DNA of 64,000 nt from Heliocidaris tuberculata (GCA_025618425.1 CM046845.1:32490277-32554276); one strand, 5' to 3'. Positions 12,501 through 24,341 are shown, numbered from the stretch's first letter. The notes: generated by a model not told the origin, from the letters alone. Numbers and translations: made by a program.

Positions 12501-15500
12501 GACAAGGGTAATAAATCATTCAATACATAATTTTAACTGCACAATTTGCTTGGTCTTCCCAAACGACCCCCTAGGATGCTGAAAGATCATATTTTAATAA
12601 CTTTAGTAAATTGGGACCAAGGGTAACCAAATTCCTTCAGAGAAGCCTACATAGAACACATAAATGTCATCTTGACAAGTTGGGAAAGCACTTCAAAATC
12701 ATCATGTGCTTCACAAAAGTAAACATATGCAAGTGACCGGAAATGCCAGACTCATTTTCCCCCATAGACTCAGTGTTAGACTAAAGCGTATGGCCATACG
12801 CTTTCGTAAATGGGAGTATTCAGTCATAGATATCTTAATAATAGCACTATATATTTGAAAACCTTTCTATGCCTGGCTATTTATTTATCTTTCTGAACAT
12901 CATTATACAAGATAGATATCAGAATTCAACAATTTATTAAATCAAGCCTCCACAAAGTTACCGAATCCCTTTAAGGTTGGATTTCCCTTTAATAAAGTGA
13001 ATCTTGCCATTATTTTGCATTGTACGTACATTACCTTTTATAAGTTACAATTACTCAATAGATCTTACATACACTGTAACACAACTATCAAGTGGATTGG
13101 ACATCTCAGATTTAATTCTTACAGACTTCAAGAGCTGAACACCATAATGACATACCTCAGGTTCTATGATGCTGTCTTCCTTGACCCTGACCCTGTTCTT
13201 CAGAGCGAAGGCAGGAGACTTAGGGCAAGTCAGTGAGCGTGGCTTGGCTGGAGCAATACCCTGAAATATCAAATTTGTTAAACTCTTTTCATGAAGGGTA
13301 CTTCATAAGTATGAAGGGTATTTCATAAGTACTAGCTCGACCAGGGAAAAGTGAACCTTTAGAAGAGTATGTGTTTAAGAAATAGATCTTGATAAATTCT
13401 AACACATAAAATCAAAGGGGAAAAGTGCAGAAGACAGCAGTGACAGCATTTTATAGCAATTCATGTAAATCCATATTTTCTGAATTCTGATTTTTCATTC
13501 AATTCTTATCATACTACGAAATGTCATGAGACACAGCATGCACTGTTTTTCGGGGGTGCAAATTCGGTCTCCAAAGTTGCATAACACTAAAGCAAGTGCC
13601 ATCATCTGCAGCAGTCTTGCTGGAGTTGAGGGTTTTGTATAGGAGGTGGGTAGAGGAGGTAAAACGATCTTACCTTCCCTTTATGAAAATAGAATTAAGT
13701 TAAGAAGAGTAACTCAATAAAAGTGTACACTTACTACAGGTCCTTCTAGCATCTTAGTGGACACTGGTCTGGCATGGAATTCATAATGCTCCTCTTCTTT
13801 CTCCTCTTCCTCCTCAGCTTTCTTTATCTCTCGTTCCTTCATCCGTCTCTCACTCTCTAGGTTGAATCCGATTGCCTTGGTAGGTTCCTTGTGAGTAGGC
13901 ATCTTGAGACCAATGTTCAGGTTGCTCATCACTCGAGGGTTCACTGGCTTCGCCTTGAATTTGTAACTACAGAGAGAAAAATGCATTGTTTTATTCACAT
14001 TGCCTGCATGTCCCATGGTTGTGTAAGTTAAGTTTAGCATTGATGCGCCAGCAGGTCTCCAGCTTGACGAGCAAAATTCAACAGAAATTTCTGATCACCA
14101 ATTAAGATAGAATTGAGATATAGAAATGTCAGGAGGCATTTTATAAGAGAGAAATATTAATGGAGTGACCCTGTTTGGACTTCTGTAGGGCATGGAAAAA
14201 TAGAACTGCAAGGAGAAAACTTACTTTGGAAAAATACCCCATCATGCATACCTGCAGCAGCTCTTGGAAAAAATATCAAATATCAAATAACACAGAAGTG
14301 AGAGAACCTCCTAGGAATCTTTTTTACTTGTTGTAAGTTCTATCAACTTTTGTGCAGCTGATTACTTCCAGTTAACGTCCCTTTGAAAGATGATCTCTGA
14401 TGGTCATATGCTTGCCCAGTATCATATCAAACAAGACTTTTAAGACAGTGGGTACTTGATTACCTCTGCATTTCTTGGAACTCTTGTTCTTCTTTCTCAG
14501 CAGCACTCTGTACAGTAATGGCACGCTTACGATTCCTGCTCTCAAAGTTAGGTGTCTTAGGGCAAGTCAGCTTGGGCTTTTGGACTTCCTCTTTATGCAT
14601 GGAATTATCTGGGTAAAAGTAAGTTTGAAAATGTGGCTTAAAAGAGTTGAGCCCACCGCACACTATACGATCGGTCTACGATCCGATTTTGACAGAAAAT
14701 GTTATAGCATTAGATATAAACAGTTAAACACATAAAATATGTTTTACTGAGGTTCTGAACAGTTACATAGATAGTAAAATCGAAATTACGGCATATTACG
14801 AGCCTTCTAGTCGGAGGAAAGGCCAAATCGGCTCCGAATCGTAGTGACGTCTGAGCAGTCCTGTGATTGTCTACGATTTGGCACTAATTTGTCCCTTAAT
14901 CAGGATACAAGGCTGATATCGCACCAAATTCCTATGTTGAGTATTCATATTATTGTTCAGAACCTGAATCAGGTAGCTCTCACTTGTTAAACTGCCTATA
15001 TTTTAATGATATTGCGATTTATTTCCAAAATTGGATCATAGACCGATCGTAAGGTGTGTGGTGGGCTTTAGAGGACTGGTGCAATAACTCTCATATGAAT
15101 GCAGATTGCAGAGGTCACAAAATGTGCTTCAATAAAAACTTGATCAAGGTATGTTTCGGAACATCCAACTCTTCTACAGCTAGACGCTAACATGCTGACA
15201 TCTCTCCAATGTATCAAATTTCTTACAAGTCCTTTCACTTAAACTTCCTATTCATGTATTATGTAAGGCTTCTCCATTCTTGTGAAAAACATTCATTTAT
15301 TTATGTACGTGCATGTTCATGAATGTAAAAAATACATGCTGAATATTTTATAAACACGCTAAAGTATAACTAATTACAGTATTTGACCTGAATCCTGCTC
15401 CTCACAATTCCATTTTTCATTGTAAGGTGATGCAAACTCATCAATAATATAGAAAGAATCTTATCTCTTTACAGTAAAAAAAAAAATTTCTAGGCTTTAT

Positions 15501-18500
15501 GAAGACAAATCACACTAAATTAGGTAAATTCAATTATGCAGCTTGTGATTTTTTCAAGAACATGATTTAAAAATCCACTCCTGAAAGTTATTTTATCTGA
15601 CTCTGAGAATAGATCAGTGGATTATCATTTATCATCATACCTTTGTGATCATCACTGCGTCTGGTGTGATAACGCTGTGGAGTCTTGTAAAACTGTTGGA
15701 TTCTCGTTGCCATGGACTTGTAAGGTGAATTCTTGCTCCCTTCTCCGTCTCCAAGCTTACGTTTCCTATTCTCTGTGAGCTTGAATGGCTTAGGAACAGT
15801 TGGACCATGCGGTACATTGGCCTGAAATATAGCGAAGAATGAATATGGTAATATTCTTGAAGGAATAACCAGGCTGTGTGAGATGCATGGTTACTATAAA
15901 ACATTAGGACAATAAATAAATATCTAATCATTCATTGAAATTCAATCCTGACAGGATTATCGCTGAAACAAAACAGAACATTAAATGATAGAATTATCAA
16001 ATCTAAACAAAAAATATGACGTCAAATGACTGATGGACTTCTCATAACAAGTAAAAACAATATATGCAGGCTCATCTCATTAATGGGAAAAAATAACCAG
16101 CTTTTAAGATGCACATTTCTGACAAGATTTTAAACCTATTACTAGAGTAGATGCTGCGGTGTGCGGCCGGTCCATTGTTTGCATTGCAAAATCACTTTGA
16201 AATACATAATATACATAAAATCATAATATATCACATATCACACACACAGGGTACATTACCAAAGTCAAAGAAAAACAGCAGTGGCCACAAAAAAAAATAT
16301 CCATAAATATCACTTTTTGAGCGATACACTTGGCATTCCCACTACGAAAAATTGAAAATTTTGAAAATACATGTATGCCTTTTTAAAGCGTGTTGTTAAG
16401 GAAATGGGGTTTTGAAAAATAAGCTGAATTTCAAGAAATTTTCAATTTTAGATCAGGATTTTTCAAAAGTGTTCAATCGCTAGTTGCAGTCGTCGATATT
16501 CAGTGTGTGTGACACACCGGCGAAAGCTCTGTGCGAATGGCAATGTCAGTGTCAGATATTGCTGCACCAGTTTGCGGTCGTATCGCATGCGGGGAGCTAT
16601 GGCGTGGGACTCTGGCTCGGGCCAGTGGGATTTTGCTCAGCTCACGAACTCTCCATTGAGTTTGTACATGGGGCCGCACACTGGCTCTAAAACAAGGAAA
16701 ATGAAAAATCAATATTACCATGGCAACTCTTTATTTTTGGAAGGATAATATTTTTGCTCAAACAGTAACAATATGAACTTCAATTATTTGGGTAAAAAGT
16801 GAAAATAATTGTGGAATAAAGAGTTCTAAAATTGGATTTTGTCTTAAGTGGATGCACACCGGAGCATCTACTCTATATGATCCTAACATATCATCTGTGG
16901 AGATCCAGAAGGGCATTAACTGCATGTACAATGACATGGATGAACGCCCTTCTGACTCTCAGTCGATAACAAAACATACCGGTGATATTCTTCCCTTCCG
17001 GAGATCACTCTCAAAGTTTCTTGCATCTTGCCTAGTGGCCATAGGATGCTCTTTGATCCTCTGATCTGTCTCAAAGTTGAATCCTACAGGCTTGGTGGTA
17101 GGGATGACAGCCTTGACGGCATGGTAGCCACTCGACCCCTGCACCATCTTGTAGGAAGCCTGGGACTGCTTCTTACGAGCTGCTAGCTGCTTACGGAATC
17201 CTGCAATCCTCTCCATCTCCATCTGTTCTGTGGTCTTGAACTGGGTGCCAGGTTTGGTGGTGTTACGCCTGGACCAGGAAAATTTGATGGCAAGCTATTA
17301 ACGTTTTTGTACATTCCAACTTTCTTACTCTAATGGTTGTCTACATTGGAGCCATTAGCTACTGTCAAACTAGAAACTTTGGGGACATGAAACTTGCAAA
17401 AATGATTTTCATGGCAAAAAACTTTGTCAAACAGTAAAAATCCAGAGTTGTATTAGTTGGGATCGAGTTATTTTGCAGCTTTCAATAAATGTGGATTTAC
17501 ATTATGTGTGGAACTCTACTGAGTGAGTTCAACATGAGACTCTGATCCATTCATGATGACAAACAGAGGTGTCAAATGCAGAGATTTCTGCATCAAGAAT
17601 ATCCTCAATATGGATGGGATAGAAGAAACTTTTAATTAATCAATGCAAAGCAATTTAGCAGGTTGCAAGTATGCACTGACACATTTATTGGTCCACATTC
17701 AGTGAAATGCAGCCTTACGACATCCCAGGGAGGTAGTTTGAAAGGACCAAAACAACTTTTTAGATTGACAGTAGGCACTGCCTGATTTATTACCCTTGTT
17801 GGTACCCTTGTTGGGGAATCTACCCATGGTTTATATTTTCCGAACAGGTTGTTATGAACTGGCGAGTAGGCTGAATAAGTACTTCTATCACATATGGATA
17901 TTAAAATTATGGATGACAACTTGGAGGAATACATTATAATTCCCACGATATGTTATTCTATTCTGAAATTACAGTATCTCACACCAAAAACTCTGTCAAT
18001 TTCAAGATAACTTGGCAGAAATAGCATCACCTTTCACAAAAATTAGATTGGTTCTATTTCAAAAGTGAACAATTATATTGTGCTTTTGAACTGACAGGGA
18101 TTTCTTGCTTACTTCATGAATGTAGGAGTGGTAGGCAATGTTAGTTTAGGTATGAAAGGCTTGGACGCAGGCTGTGCTGGTGGGTTTTTCCTGCCACCAC
18201 TCTGAGCCTTGTCAGACACACGTCTCTTCTTCAAGACTGGCGACTGGCTGGATCTATTGTGGATACGCAGTGATCTTCGCTGCATGTTGCTGCCGCCAGA
18301 GGCTCTCTTCAATTGGCTCACTTCGCTGTTAAGGGAACGAGTTGATCTCCTTGTGGATCGCCTCGGTCTGCTGAAAAAATAAAAAATCAAAAAGTAGGAT
18401 AGTTCTATTAATCATGTAGCTTGTGCCCATCAAAAAGGAAAATTCAGTGAATTTCAAAAAAATCTCAATTCACAAAAATGAGAAAGTTTTACAATAGAAA

Positions 18501-21500
18501 TGTTACCATACCTAATAAAAAAGTCAGGTCAAACAAGAAAATATTTTCATTATGTACATTTGCAACAATAAAGGAATGCATTTTTAAACACTTCCACGGC
18601 CCAAATATTTCACTCTAGAAAAATTATGTAGGACTCTAACGAACACAGAATGTCTCATGAATTAAGGTAGACCTCTCTAACAAGAAAATCTGTAATTTAT
18701 CCTGAATCAGTCCCACATCAGAAAAGAAATTTTGTTTTTTATTGAAGCCTTTTGCATCTTCTGGCGTTTATCAGATAAGCAGAGTTAAAAATCAGTATGA
18801 TACATCTGAGACAGTCTTACATGTATTAAATGTAATTTACCTTGTCTCCTTAGCACTTGTAGTTTTGTCTGTGTTAGTGTTTCCCCAAGATGTAACCAAG
18901 TTCTTGGGTGCAGGTTTGACCGCTGGTGCAGGATGGTCAAAACATGTCACAATATTGCTGGGAACAACTTCAGGACGACTGCTTGATGCAGGAGGGATTT
19001 CTGTTTGAAAATAAAAATAGAGAAACACAGATGGAGATGATACAGCTGAGTCATAAATACATTTCTTTTCAATTTTTCTTCTTTCAAAATTTTGAAATGT
19101 TGTTTCATGTGCTATTGATACTTAATCATTCTCGGACTAAAATTACAACCATTTTATTTCATTCTGTCTTCTAGGGTACAAAAAAAAAAAAAAGAAAAGG
19201 AAAATTGTTAGTGAGGAGGGAAGCCCTGATTTAGATATACCAGCTGATTTCTATACAATATTTGAGATCATTCAAGTAAAGTCTGTTATCAAGACATAAG
19301 CCTGTTAAGAGACCTAAATCATATGCTTTTAGTAAAGCTGAACAAACAAAGAGTGAAATTGAAATAGCTGTGTTTCATTCTACCTGCATCATGAGTTTCC
19401 ATCTGTGGGCTCTCTGGGCTATCCCTAATGACTGCTGTCTCTTCTACCACCTCCATCTGTTTCTCCTCCTGTGTTTCTTCTTCTTCCACCGAAGCCGTCT
19501 CCTGAGCAATCACCATTTCACTCTCTTCCTGTTCTTTAACCATTGGCACTGTCTCTTGCTCAGCCATAGGTATCTCCTGGACAGTACCGTCCTCTGGAGC
19601 TTCTGGCATTATGTTTTTGACTTCGGTAGTCACGTGTGTGTCCTCACAGACTGGTTCTTGCACACGTTCTTCTGCCTCCTTGACCTCTGGGACTTCATCC
19701 TGGACAGGTTGGACTATCCTTTCATCATCTTGGTCTCTGATTGTGGCTGATTCTACAACTGTGTTTCCACCGTCTGTTTCCACTATGTGCTCTACATTAT
19801 GATCTGTGTTCTCGGTGTCATTGTCCTTTGTTACATTCTCATGTTCAACCACTGTATCTTGTAATGAGTTTGTTGTTTCTTGAGGATGCTCAACTGATTC
19901 TGCCTCTTCTGGACAAGGATGTGGTACATCAGAGACCCTCTCTGTATAAAGAGAGAATACATGTACATAGGAGTGAGGAATTGCTGTATTTGATGACCTA
20001 CATAGGTTATTTTTATGTCAAAGATTTCATTATCAAAATCATAATCAATTAATCATATATTCTTTCCCCCATTCAGTTAATTTCAAAAGAAAGAGTAATA
20101 CTTTTTTGTTGACAACACCTCTTCATGGATTTTCTATGAGAACTTCAGAAGGTAAGATTTTCCTTGCAGAAAAAAAAAATTCCCCTTTTGACCACAGTTC
20201 TTTTCTTTCAAGTCTAAAACCCTCTCAGCTCCCTTGCACTTGCAACATCAGTGAGTGAATATTCCATCAACAAATTCTACTTTTAACATTTATCAAAGAG
20301 AATAATTAAAGATAGACTAATTGTAAAGTATCTGTATACCACTGAATACAAATCAAATAAGTAATATCTTATTCTCCAAAATACCAAACAGTTCCATCAG
20401 TGTTAAAAAAATTTTTTCTTAAATTCTTATAGTCAAATAGATTTAACTGTGAGGCTGAGCTATGTGAAATTGTGAATGGCAATCAGAACACTCATATCTG
20501 ACTGCATTTCCAACAAAATGTAAGTCTTATTGATATTTCATGAGCCATCAAAACCTTCATATCAAAGTAACTATACAGCTTTTTTTATAAGTCAAGATTC
20601 TAAAATGTGGCAAACAAAGTGTTGTAGGCTAGCTTACCTTCTCCTCCAACTTGTTCTTGGCTTCTACAATCTGGCGTAGATTCAGGTTCTTCAAATTCTT
20701 CTGGAATTTGCATGTCTGGTTCTGCCATGAAATCACACTGTTCATCTTTTCCCTCATGGTCAATGTCTGTCAAGTGGAATATTGCCAAGAAAGGGTGATT
20801 GCAAGCATGAGATCAGATTCATTCATTTCACATTTTTGTCAGTCCTCATTTACCTTATGAGATCTATGACTCATTTGAACTGACATACATGTGTGACTCG
20901 GATGGTTTGCTCACTTTGCTGATACTATTCATAGATTTTGAATTCAATAAATTCCAAAATGAAAATTTAGGAATCATGTTTAAAAGTAGTTAACCTTTCC
21001 AATTTAAGGATCAGTCTGACAACCTGTCTGACCATGCAAGTTGCATCTGGATAGTCTATCCAAAATGTATAGTCTCTCCTTACATGTGTAAAATCTTATA
21101 GGTCCAAAAATTTGAAGAAAGAAAAAGGAGGAATTTCCACTGTATTGCTTAGTTAGTAACTTAGTGATTTGCTTTCAGAATTGGATGACATAATGTCTGT
21201 ATTTTGGGAAGGTTGAGAAATGTCAAAATTTTTTTTTTACTAGCACTGTACACTCTGCACTTGACAAGCACAAGGTACAATAATATGCCAGTGGCAGACT
21301 TCTTCTTTGGTACATGTACGTGTTGAGTCGACAGACTGGCTAGTCCATGTAGACACGGATGAGGGTTGAGTGACCATGGACTAGAACGATCTCTGTTTGA
21401 TATGCTTTGGGGTTTGGGTCTTTAAAAGTATCAAGGGAAATAATATTAATGATGTTGTCAGGTAGTCTATTCCAGTCTTTACGCGTACATGGGAAAAAGG

Positions 21501-24341
21501 AAAATTTGATAGCATCAGTTCTACAATAGGTTAGCTCCAGACTGCACTAGACTGCAAGAATTCCCCACACCAGATAGTCATTTCATTCTTGCCATGGCCC
21601 ATGCCCAGATTCTTCAAGTAAACTAGACTTAAGGTGATGATTTTCACTCTCTCAAACTAAAATTTAAAAAGAAAGGAAATACATTGAGACTCTAATAAAT
21701 GACCATGATGACAGAATATAGCCAGGACCTGGCTGCCTGCTGCTGCCATCATGGCCATGGCTGCCTTTTTAAAACTTTCGATTTGGTTTTCTTTTTTATC
21801 TTAATTTTGACCAAAAATATTACCTTGTTCAGTTCTTGTGACTTCTGTTATTTCAGAATTTTGCTTTAGTTAAAATACATCATAAACTTTAACTTAGACA
21901 ATTTAGACTACCGTAGACCCCCACTCACAGAACCATCACTATGTGGGGCTGTGTCGATTTTGGCAGTGGTCACGACCTCTAAGTTGAACAAGTAAAAACA
22001 CATATTATCAGCAAAATTTTGAGAAATACTTCCTTCTACATTTTAGGATGATAGAATATCTAATTTCATGCAAGATTCTTTAATAGAATCTTTATCATCT
22101 TGATCAAGTGAAATTTTCATGCTGTTTTTGGCTCCTTTCCAGCACACATATGTGCAAAATATCACACACTTGCTATCAGAGGCAATTCATCACGGTACAA
22201 AGGTACAAAGTCAAAGTGCGAGGTTATCTACAATAACCTCGCATAAGTGTGAGTGGTGGACCCCCTATATTCACAAGTTACTAAAATTATGTTACAAACA
22301 CAATCCAATCACATTGGCAATTGCTCATCCTGGGCCCTTGCATAAAATTTGCGATTAAACGCAACTAAAAAAATTAAAACGCAACTTGATTTTCAACCAA
22401 TCAGGATCGCGTATTTTGGAGTTGCGTTTTAATTTTTCTAGTTATGTTTAATCATACCTATTTTGTACACTGTACAAGTCGGCAGTTTTCTAATGCTGCG
22501 AACTGCGATGACAAAGTGCGACTACATGCTTTTCACTGAAATTACAAATAGTTTTTAACTAAAAATCAAACTAAATAAAATTTCATCTATTGATTGATTA
22601 CAATCATTTAGTTACACAACTTACAACTTAACAAAAAAAAATGATTTATTGCATCGTTTGCCAACAGTAACTGAGCTACTGTATGGCAGAAGTGACCCGG
22701 AATGTAATCGCTGCACTTTGAAAGGTCACACCCGTGCGTAACTAGTATTTTGAATTAGTTCGGCGATGGACAGGGTTTAGCAGTCAAAAGTTGAAATTTT
22801 ATACTAGGGTGTCCGAAGTCACACTGAAAAGTGTCAGCTTAAAAACGTGCTGATTCAGGGGGAAAAATGGCACAATTTTGGGGGCAAATTCATCTTGTTA
22901 TTACAATGTGATCTGAATTAATTTTTATCTCATATTTGGAATGTATGGAAAGAGAAAATCCTGGTCATTCTTTTGACACTAGGGGCAAGTTTTTAGGCTC
23001 ACTAGAAAATTAAGATAAGAGATAAATTGCAAACCCTTATATTTTTGTGTATTCAGATTGCCATTTCCCTATGCGTTTCCTATGGGAAACTGAAATTTCT
23101 GTTTTACACAAATTTTGTCACTTTTTCGCAATTTTACACTGTGATCTGATATTCAAACCTTGAAAAAATTCATACCATCAGAAAGATTGTAAAATTTCCT
23201 ATCTGGTCATGTAAGGGTCAAGTTTTTGACATTAAGTATAAAGTCGTAACAGGTTTCGGAAGCTCAAAATTTGGATTTGTGTGTGTCCCATTTCTTAACT
23301 ACATAGCCTATGGCAGGAAAAAGCTGAAAAATGGTCCGATTTCATTCTCTTATTTTACAGTAATTAACTGGAATTTTTCATGAAATATCATATTTCTGTC
23401 AGTTTGATGGTTATTATTTTTCAAATCCAGAAAGAAAATTTAATATCATTTTGAAATAAGAAAAATAATTTTTTTCTCCGGACACCCTATTTATACCCTG
23501 TGGACATTGCCTGACTCCTTGCTGGGGATTGAACTTCAACGAATCCATCCAAGCAATCGATTTCATGTGAGTATAACGTAAAATTAGAAGTTATATACAT
23601 TTTCAATTAATTTTGTACATTGTTTTTAGCGACACTGAGCATGCTGAGGGGTGTCACATTGAAAGTTTGGTGGGTCCTTGACCTGTCCTTGTCAGACGCT
23701 GTGCTTTGCACGGTGTCTGGTCGGGCTAGTTTAACTTTAATTTTTAATCACAACTTTTGATGCAAAACATCCGTGGCCCTGCTCATCCACATCAGCAAGT
23801 TAAGTGCTCATCCCGAATTTCAGGTCACTGTTTTGCTCTTTAAAGTTTCATTCAAGTGTCAGTCACCACCAGGAATGATGACCAGGATCAGGAAATGATA
23901 AACATGATCATGATTTAGACTCGAGATGAGTCTATGATAAATTAAACAAATTTTAAAGGACAATGTGAATGTCACTCAAATGTCATATTATTTATAAGAT
24001 TTACAAATACAAGACAAATTGAAATTGGACGATACAAATTAGTTTAACTTTAAGTTCAAATGTAACCATGCCTTAAAATGAGTTTGCTGTTTGCACTCAG
24101 CTTTGCCTTTTTTTTGGCTTGCATGCAAGTTTGTTTCACAAACATGACAAATCTGCACTGCAATACAACAAGTACAACCAACATGCACTCCGACTATTGA
24201 CTATTGTGTGTGAAATGAATGTATTGATTCCTTACCAAAATATTCGTCTGCTTTGTCGTCAAATGAGTGAGGTACAGAGAAATCTACAAATTGTGGGCAG
24301 TTGTACTCATAGTTCTCGTCGAAGGCTTTCTCTGGCTCCAT
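9254..24341 (-). CDS. TPX2: TPX2, microtubule nucleation factor (14 coding exons, 958 aa)
   Basis: Spindle assembly factor that activates Aurora A and promotes microtubule nucleation around mitotic chromatin. Exons, in transcript order: 24236-24341, 20638-20766, 19384-19941, 18841-19000, 18113-18370, 16980-17268, 15641-15821, 14464-14608, 13735-13966, 13156-13260, 11759-11935, 10858-10998, 10101-10215, 9254-9534; they total 2877 nt and stay in phase at every GT-AG junction. Residues 11-22 (Y-E-Y-N-C-P...F-S) match the vertebrate YSYDAP Aurora A-binding motif. Repeated FKAKP/PFKPQ motifs, a GFNFETDQRIKEHP motif and the final SPNFSDRF are TPX2 hallmarks. It is longer than human TPX2 (747 aa), mainly through a Glu-rich exon 3. 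Upstream non-coding exons, if any, were not found. It is head to head with NAPG. Confidence 0.95.
10101..10215 (-). CDS. TPX2: TPX2 coding exon 13 (aa 828-865)
   Basis: LEEELNEQ, AFKAKPADVV and NEPFVPQK correspond to human LEEELRQQ, CFKARPNTVI and QEPFVPKK. Acceptor AATCCAG, donor GTAAGG. Confidence 0.96.
10687..10828. mobile_element. Short foldback element in TPX2 intron 12
   Basis: Starts GGGCCCTGTTTCATAAAG; its end, reversed, reads CTATTTCATAAAACTTGTTATC, pairing with the start. About 140 bp, no ORF. Confidence 0.5.
10858..10998 (-). CDS. TPX2: TPX2 coding exon 12 (aa 781-827)
   Basis: RFKAKPILEPVSMPEKKIKPVT aligns in shorter form with human FKALPLPHF...LPEKKVKNVT, followed by E-P-F-H-L and a basic helix. 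Phase 0 both sides; donor GTTAGT. Confidence 0.95.
11065..11239. mobile_element. pogo/Tigger-like MITE, copy 2 (175 bp)
   Basis: CAGTGGAACC start and GGTTCCACTG end, same inner TTATAACAAG repeats and nearly the same length as copy 1. TA follows the right end; the left flank is TG, so the duplication is degraded. Lies in TPX2 intron 11. Confidence 0.7.
11243..11420 (-). repeat. Possible tRNA-derived SINE fragment (minus)
   Basis: On the minus strand GTGGTATAATGGTGATCTCG is followed by GAGGTTGTGGGATTGATAAC, resembling tRNA A and B boxes with decayed B-box bases. It directly abuts the MITE at 11065-11239. Confidence 0.3.
11759..11935 (-). CDS. TPX2: TPX2 coding exon 11 (aa 722-780)
   Basis: HAKPILHVGVPFKPQ and PFSFEQRDKE match human KAQPVPHYGVPFKPQ and PFSFDSRDKE. 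Phase 0 both sides; acceptor TTACCAG, donor GTAGGT. Confidence 0.96.
12969..13002. repeat. Terminal fragment of TTAA foldback family
   Basis: Contains AAGGTTGGATTTCCCTTTAA, matching one terminus of the elements at 695-1288 and 44891-45479, without the rest. Lies in TPX2 intron 10. Confidence 0.5.
13156..13260 (-). CDS. TPX2: TPX2 coding exon 10 (aa 687-721)
   Basis: CPKSPAFALKNRVR is nearly identical to human VPKSPAFALKNRIR. Phase 0 both sides; acceptor ATTTCAG, donor GTATGT. Confidence 0.96.
13735..13966 (-). CDS. TPX2: TPX2 coding exon 9 (aa 609-686)
   Basis: YKFKAKPVNPRV, EPTKAIGFNLESERR and HYEFHARPVSTKMLEG align with human YKFKARELDPRI, EPIGFDLEIEKR and HFEFHSRPCPTKILED. Acceptor CTGTAG, donor GTAAGT. 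Confidence 0.96.
14464..14608 (-). CDS. TPX2: TPX2 coding exon 8 (aa 561-608)
   Basis: Encodes PKLTCPKTPNFESRNRKRA, a TPX2-type Cys-Pro-Lys-Thr-Pro motif, then a Glu-rich helix. Acceptor TTACCCAG, donor GTAATC. A MITE begins only about 43 nt upstream of the acceptor. Confidence 0.93.
14651..15066. mobile_element. MITE-like element with about 35-bp TIRs, TPX2 intron 7
   Basis: Left end GCCCACCGCACACTATACGA; right end reversed GCCCACCACACACCTTACGA; both continue TCGGTCTA(C/T)GATCC. 416 bp with no ORF; target duplication not clear. Confidence 0.65.
15641..15821 (-). CDS. TPX2: TPX2 coding exon 7 (aa 501-560)
   Basis: Encodes VPKPFKLTENRKRK and FYKTPQRYHTRR, parallel to human VKPFNL...KKR and FHKRTPNRYHLRS. 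Acceptor TATTTCAG, donor GTATGA. Confidence 0.95.
16155..16685. mobile_element. Possible hAT-like non-autonomous element, TPX2 intron 6
   Basis: GTGTGCGGCC near 16159 and GGCCGCACAC near 16674 are inverted; reading inward, the right end is CAGTGTGCGGCC, a CAGnG-type start. No matching 8-bp target duplication was found. The GC-rich part (16480-16690) differs in base composition from its surroundings; open frames there have no recognised family. Confidence 0.3.
16980..17268 (-). CDS. TPX2: TPX2 coding exon 6 (aa 404-500)
   Basis: Contains an M-E-R-I-A-G-F-R-K-Q helix and GFNFETDQRIKEHP, the counterpart of human FHFRTDERIKQHP, followed by F-E-S-D-L-R-K. Acceptor GGTCCAG, donor GTATGT; leaves phase 0. 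Confidence 0.95.
18113..18370 (-). CDS. TPX2: TPX2 coding exon 5 (aa 318-403)
   Basis: Strongly basic. RRSLRI matches the human RRSLRL element, and the exon closes with LPTTPTFMK. The acceptor is a tandem CAGCAG: use of the second AG would start the exon at 18367 and drop one serine without changing frame. Donor GTAAGC. Confidence 0.92.
18841..19000 (-). CDS. TPX2: TPX2 coding exon 4 (aa 265-317)
   Basis: Begins E-I-P-P-A-S-S-S and ends K-E-T-R; contains V-T-S-W-G-N. Acceptor CAAACAG, donor GTAAAT, phase 1 in and phase 2 out. Confidence 0.85.
19384..19941 (-). CDS. TPX2: TPX2 coding exon 3, Glu-rich (aa 79-264)
   Basis: A single 558-nt exon, open throughout, encoding about 186 residues dominated by Glu, Val, Thr and Asp with no clear counterpart in vertebrate TPX2. 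Acceptor TTATACAG and a GTAGAA donor keep phase 1. Its low complexity suggests a disordered acidic spacer between the Aurora A-binding end and the microtubule-binding part. Confidence 0.85.
20638..20766 (-). CDS. TPX2: TPX2 coding exon 2 (aa 36-78)
   Basis: Acidic exon starting D-I-D-H-E-G after acceptor TTGACAG; phase 1 on both sides. Ends at donor GTAAGC. The sequence is poorly conserved, and the call rests on phase and position. Confidence 0.82.
21913..22266. mobile_element. Non-autonomous element with ACTCACA termini, copy A
   Basis: Starts TAGACCCCCACTCACA; the end reversed reads TAGGGGGTCCACCACTCACA. The interior (for example CTTCCTTCTACATTTTAG, then AACCTCGCATAAGTGTGAGT) recurs at 53125-53452, which shows it is a family. 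Confidence 0.6.
22332..22456. mobile_element. Short foldback element (GGGCCC type)
   Basis: GATTAAACGCAAC and GTTGCGTTTTAAT arms invert around a short centre; begins GGGCCCTTGCATAAA, similar in style to the element at 10687. Confidence 0.45.
22805..23489. mobile_element. TIR element, 685 bp, TAGGGTGTCCG ends
   Basis: Perfect 11-bp TIRs: TAGGGTGTCCG at 22805-22815 and CGGACACCCTA at 23479-23489. No ORF. If TA is the target duplication the mobile unit is AGGGTGTCCG to CGGACACCCT. Confidence 0.6.
24236..24341 (-). CDS. TPX2: TPX2 coding exon 1 (aa 1-35)
   Basis: ATG at 24341-24339. Carries the Aurora A-binding peptide, with Y11, Y13, P16 and F21-S22 in the positions of human YSYDAP...FS, and an aromatic pair (Y34-F35) near the place of the second human contact (WF). 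It ends one base into a codon at a GTAAGG donor. Confidence 0.9.

Larger units (their letters stand above)
20767..24235. other. TPX2 intron 1, repeat-rich
   Basis: 3.5-kb intron containing at least three transposon-like elements (21913-22266, 22332-22456, 22805-23489). No nested gene recognised. Confidence 0.6.

Noticed and set aside
16484..16748. Overlapping open frames with moderate GC on both strands in TPX2 intron 6
   Set aside because: No family, start or splice context; better explained as part of a transposon-like insertion.
19370..19802. Plus-strand frames opposite TPX2 exon 3
   Set aside because: Antisense shadow of the Glu-rich exon, giving Leu/Ser/Phe-rich strings.
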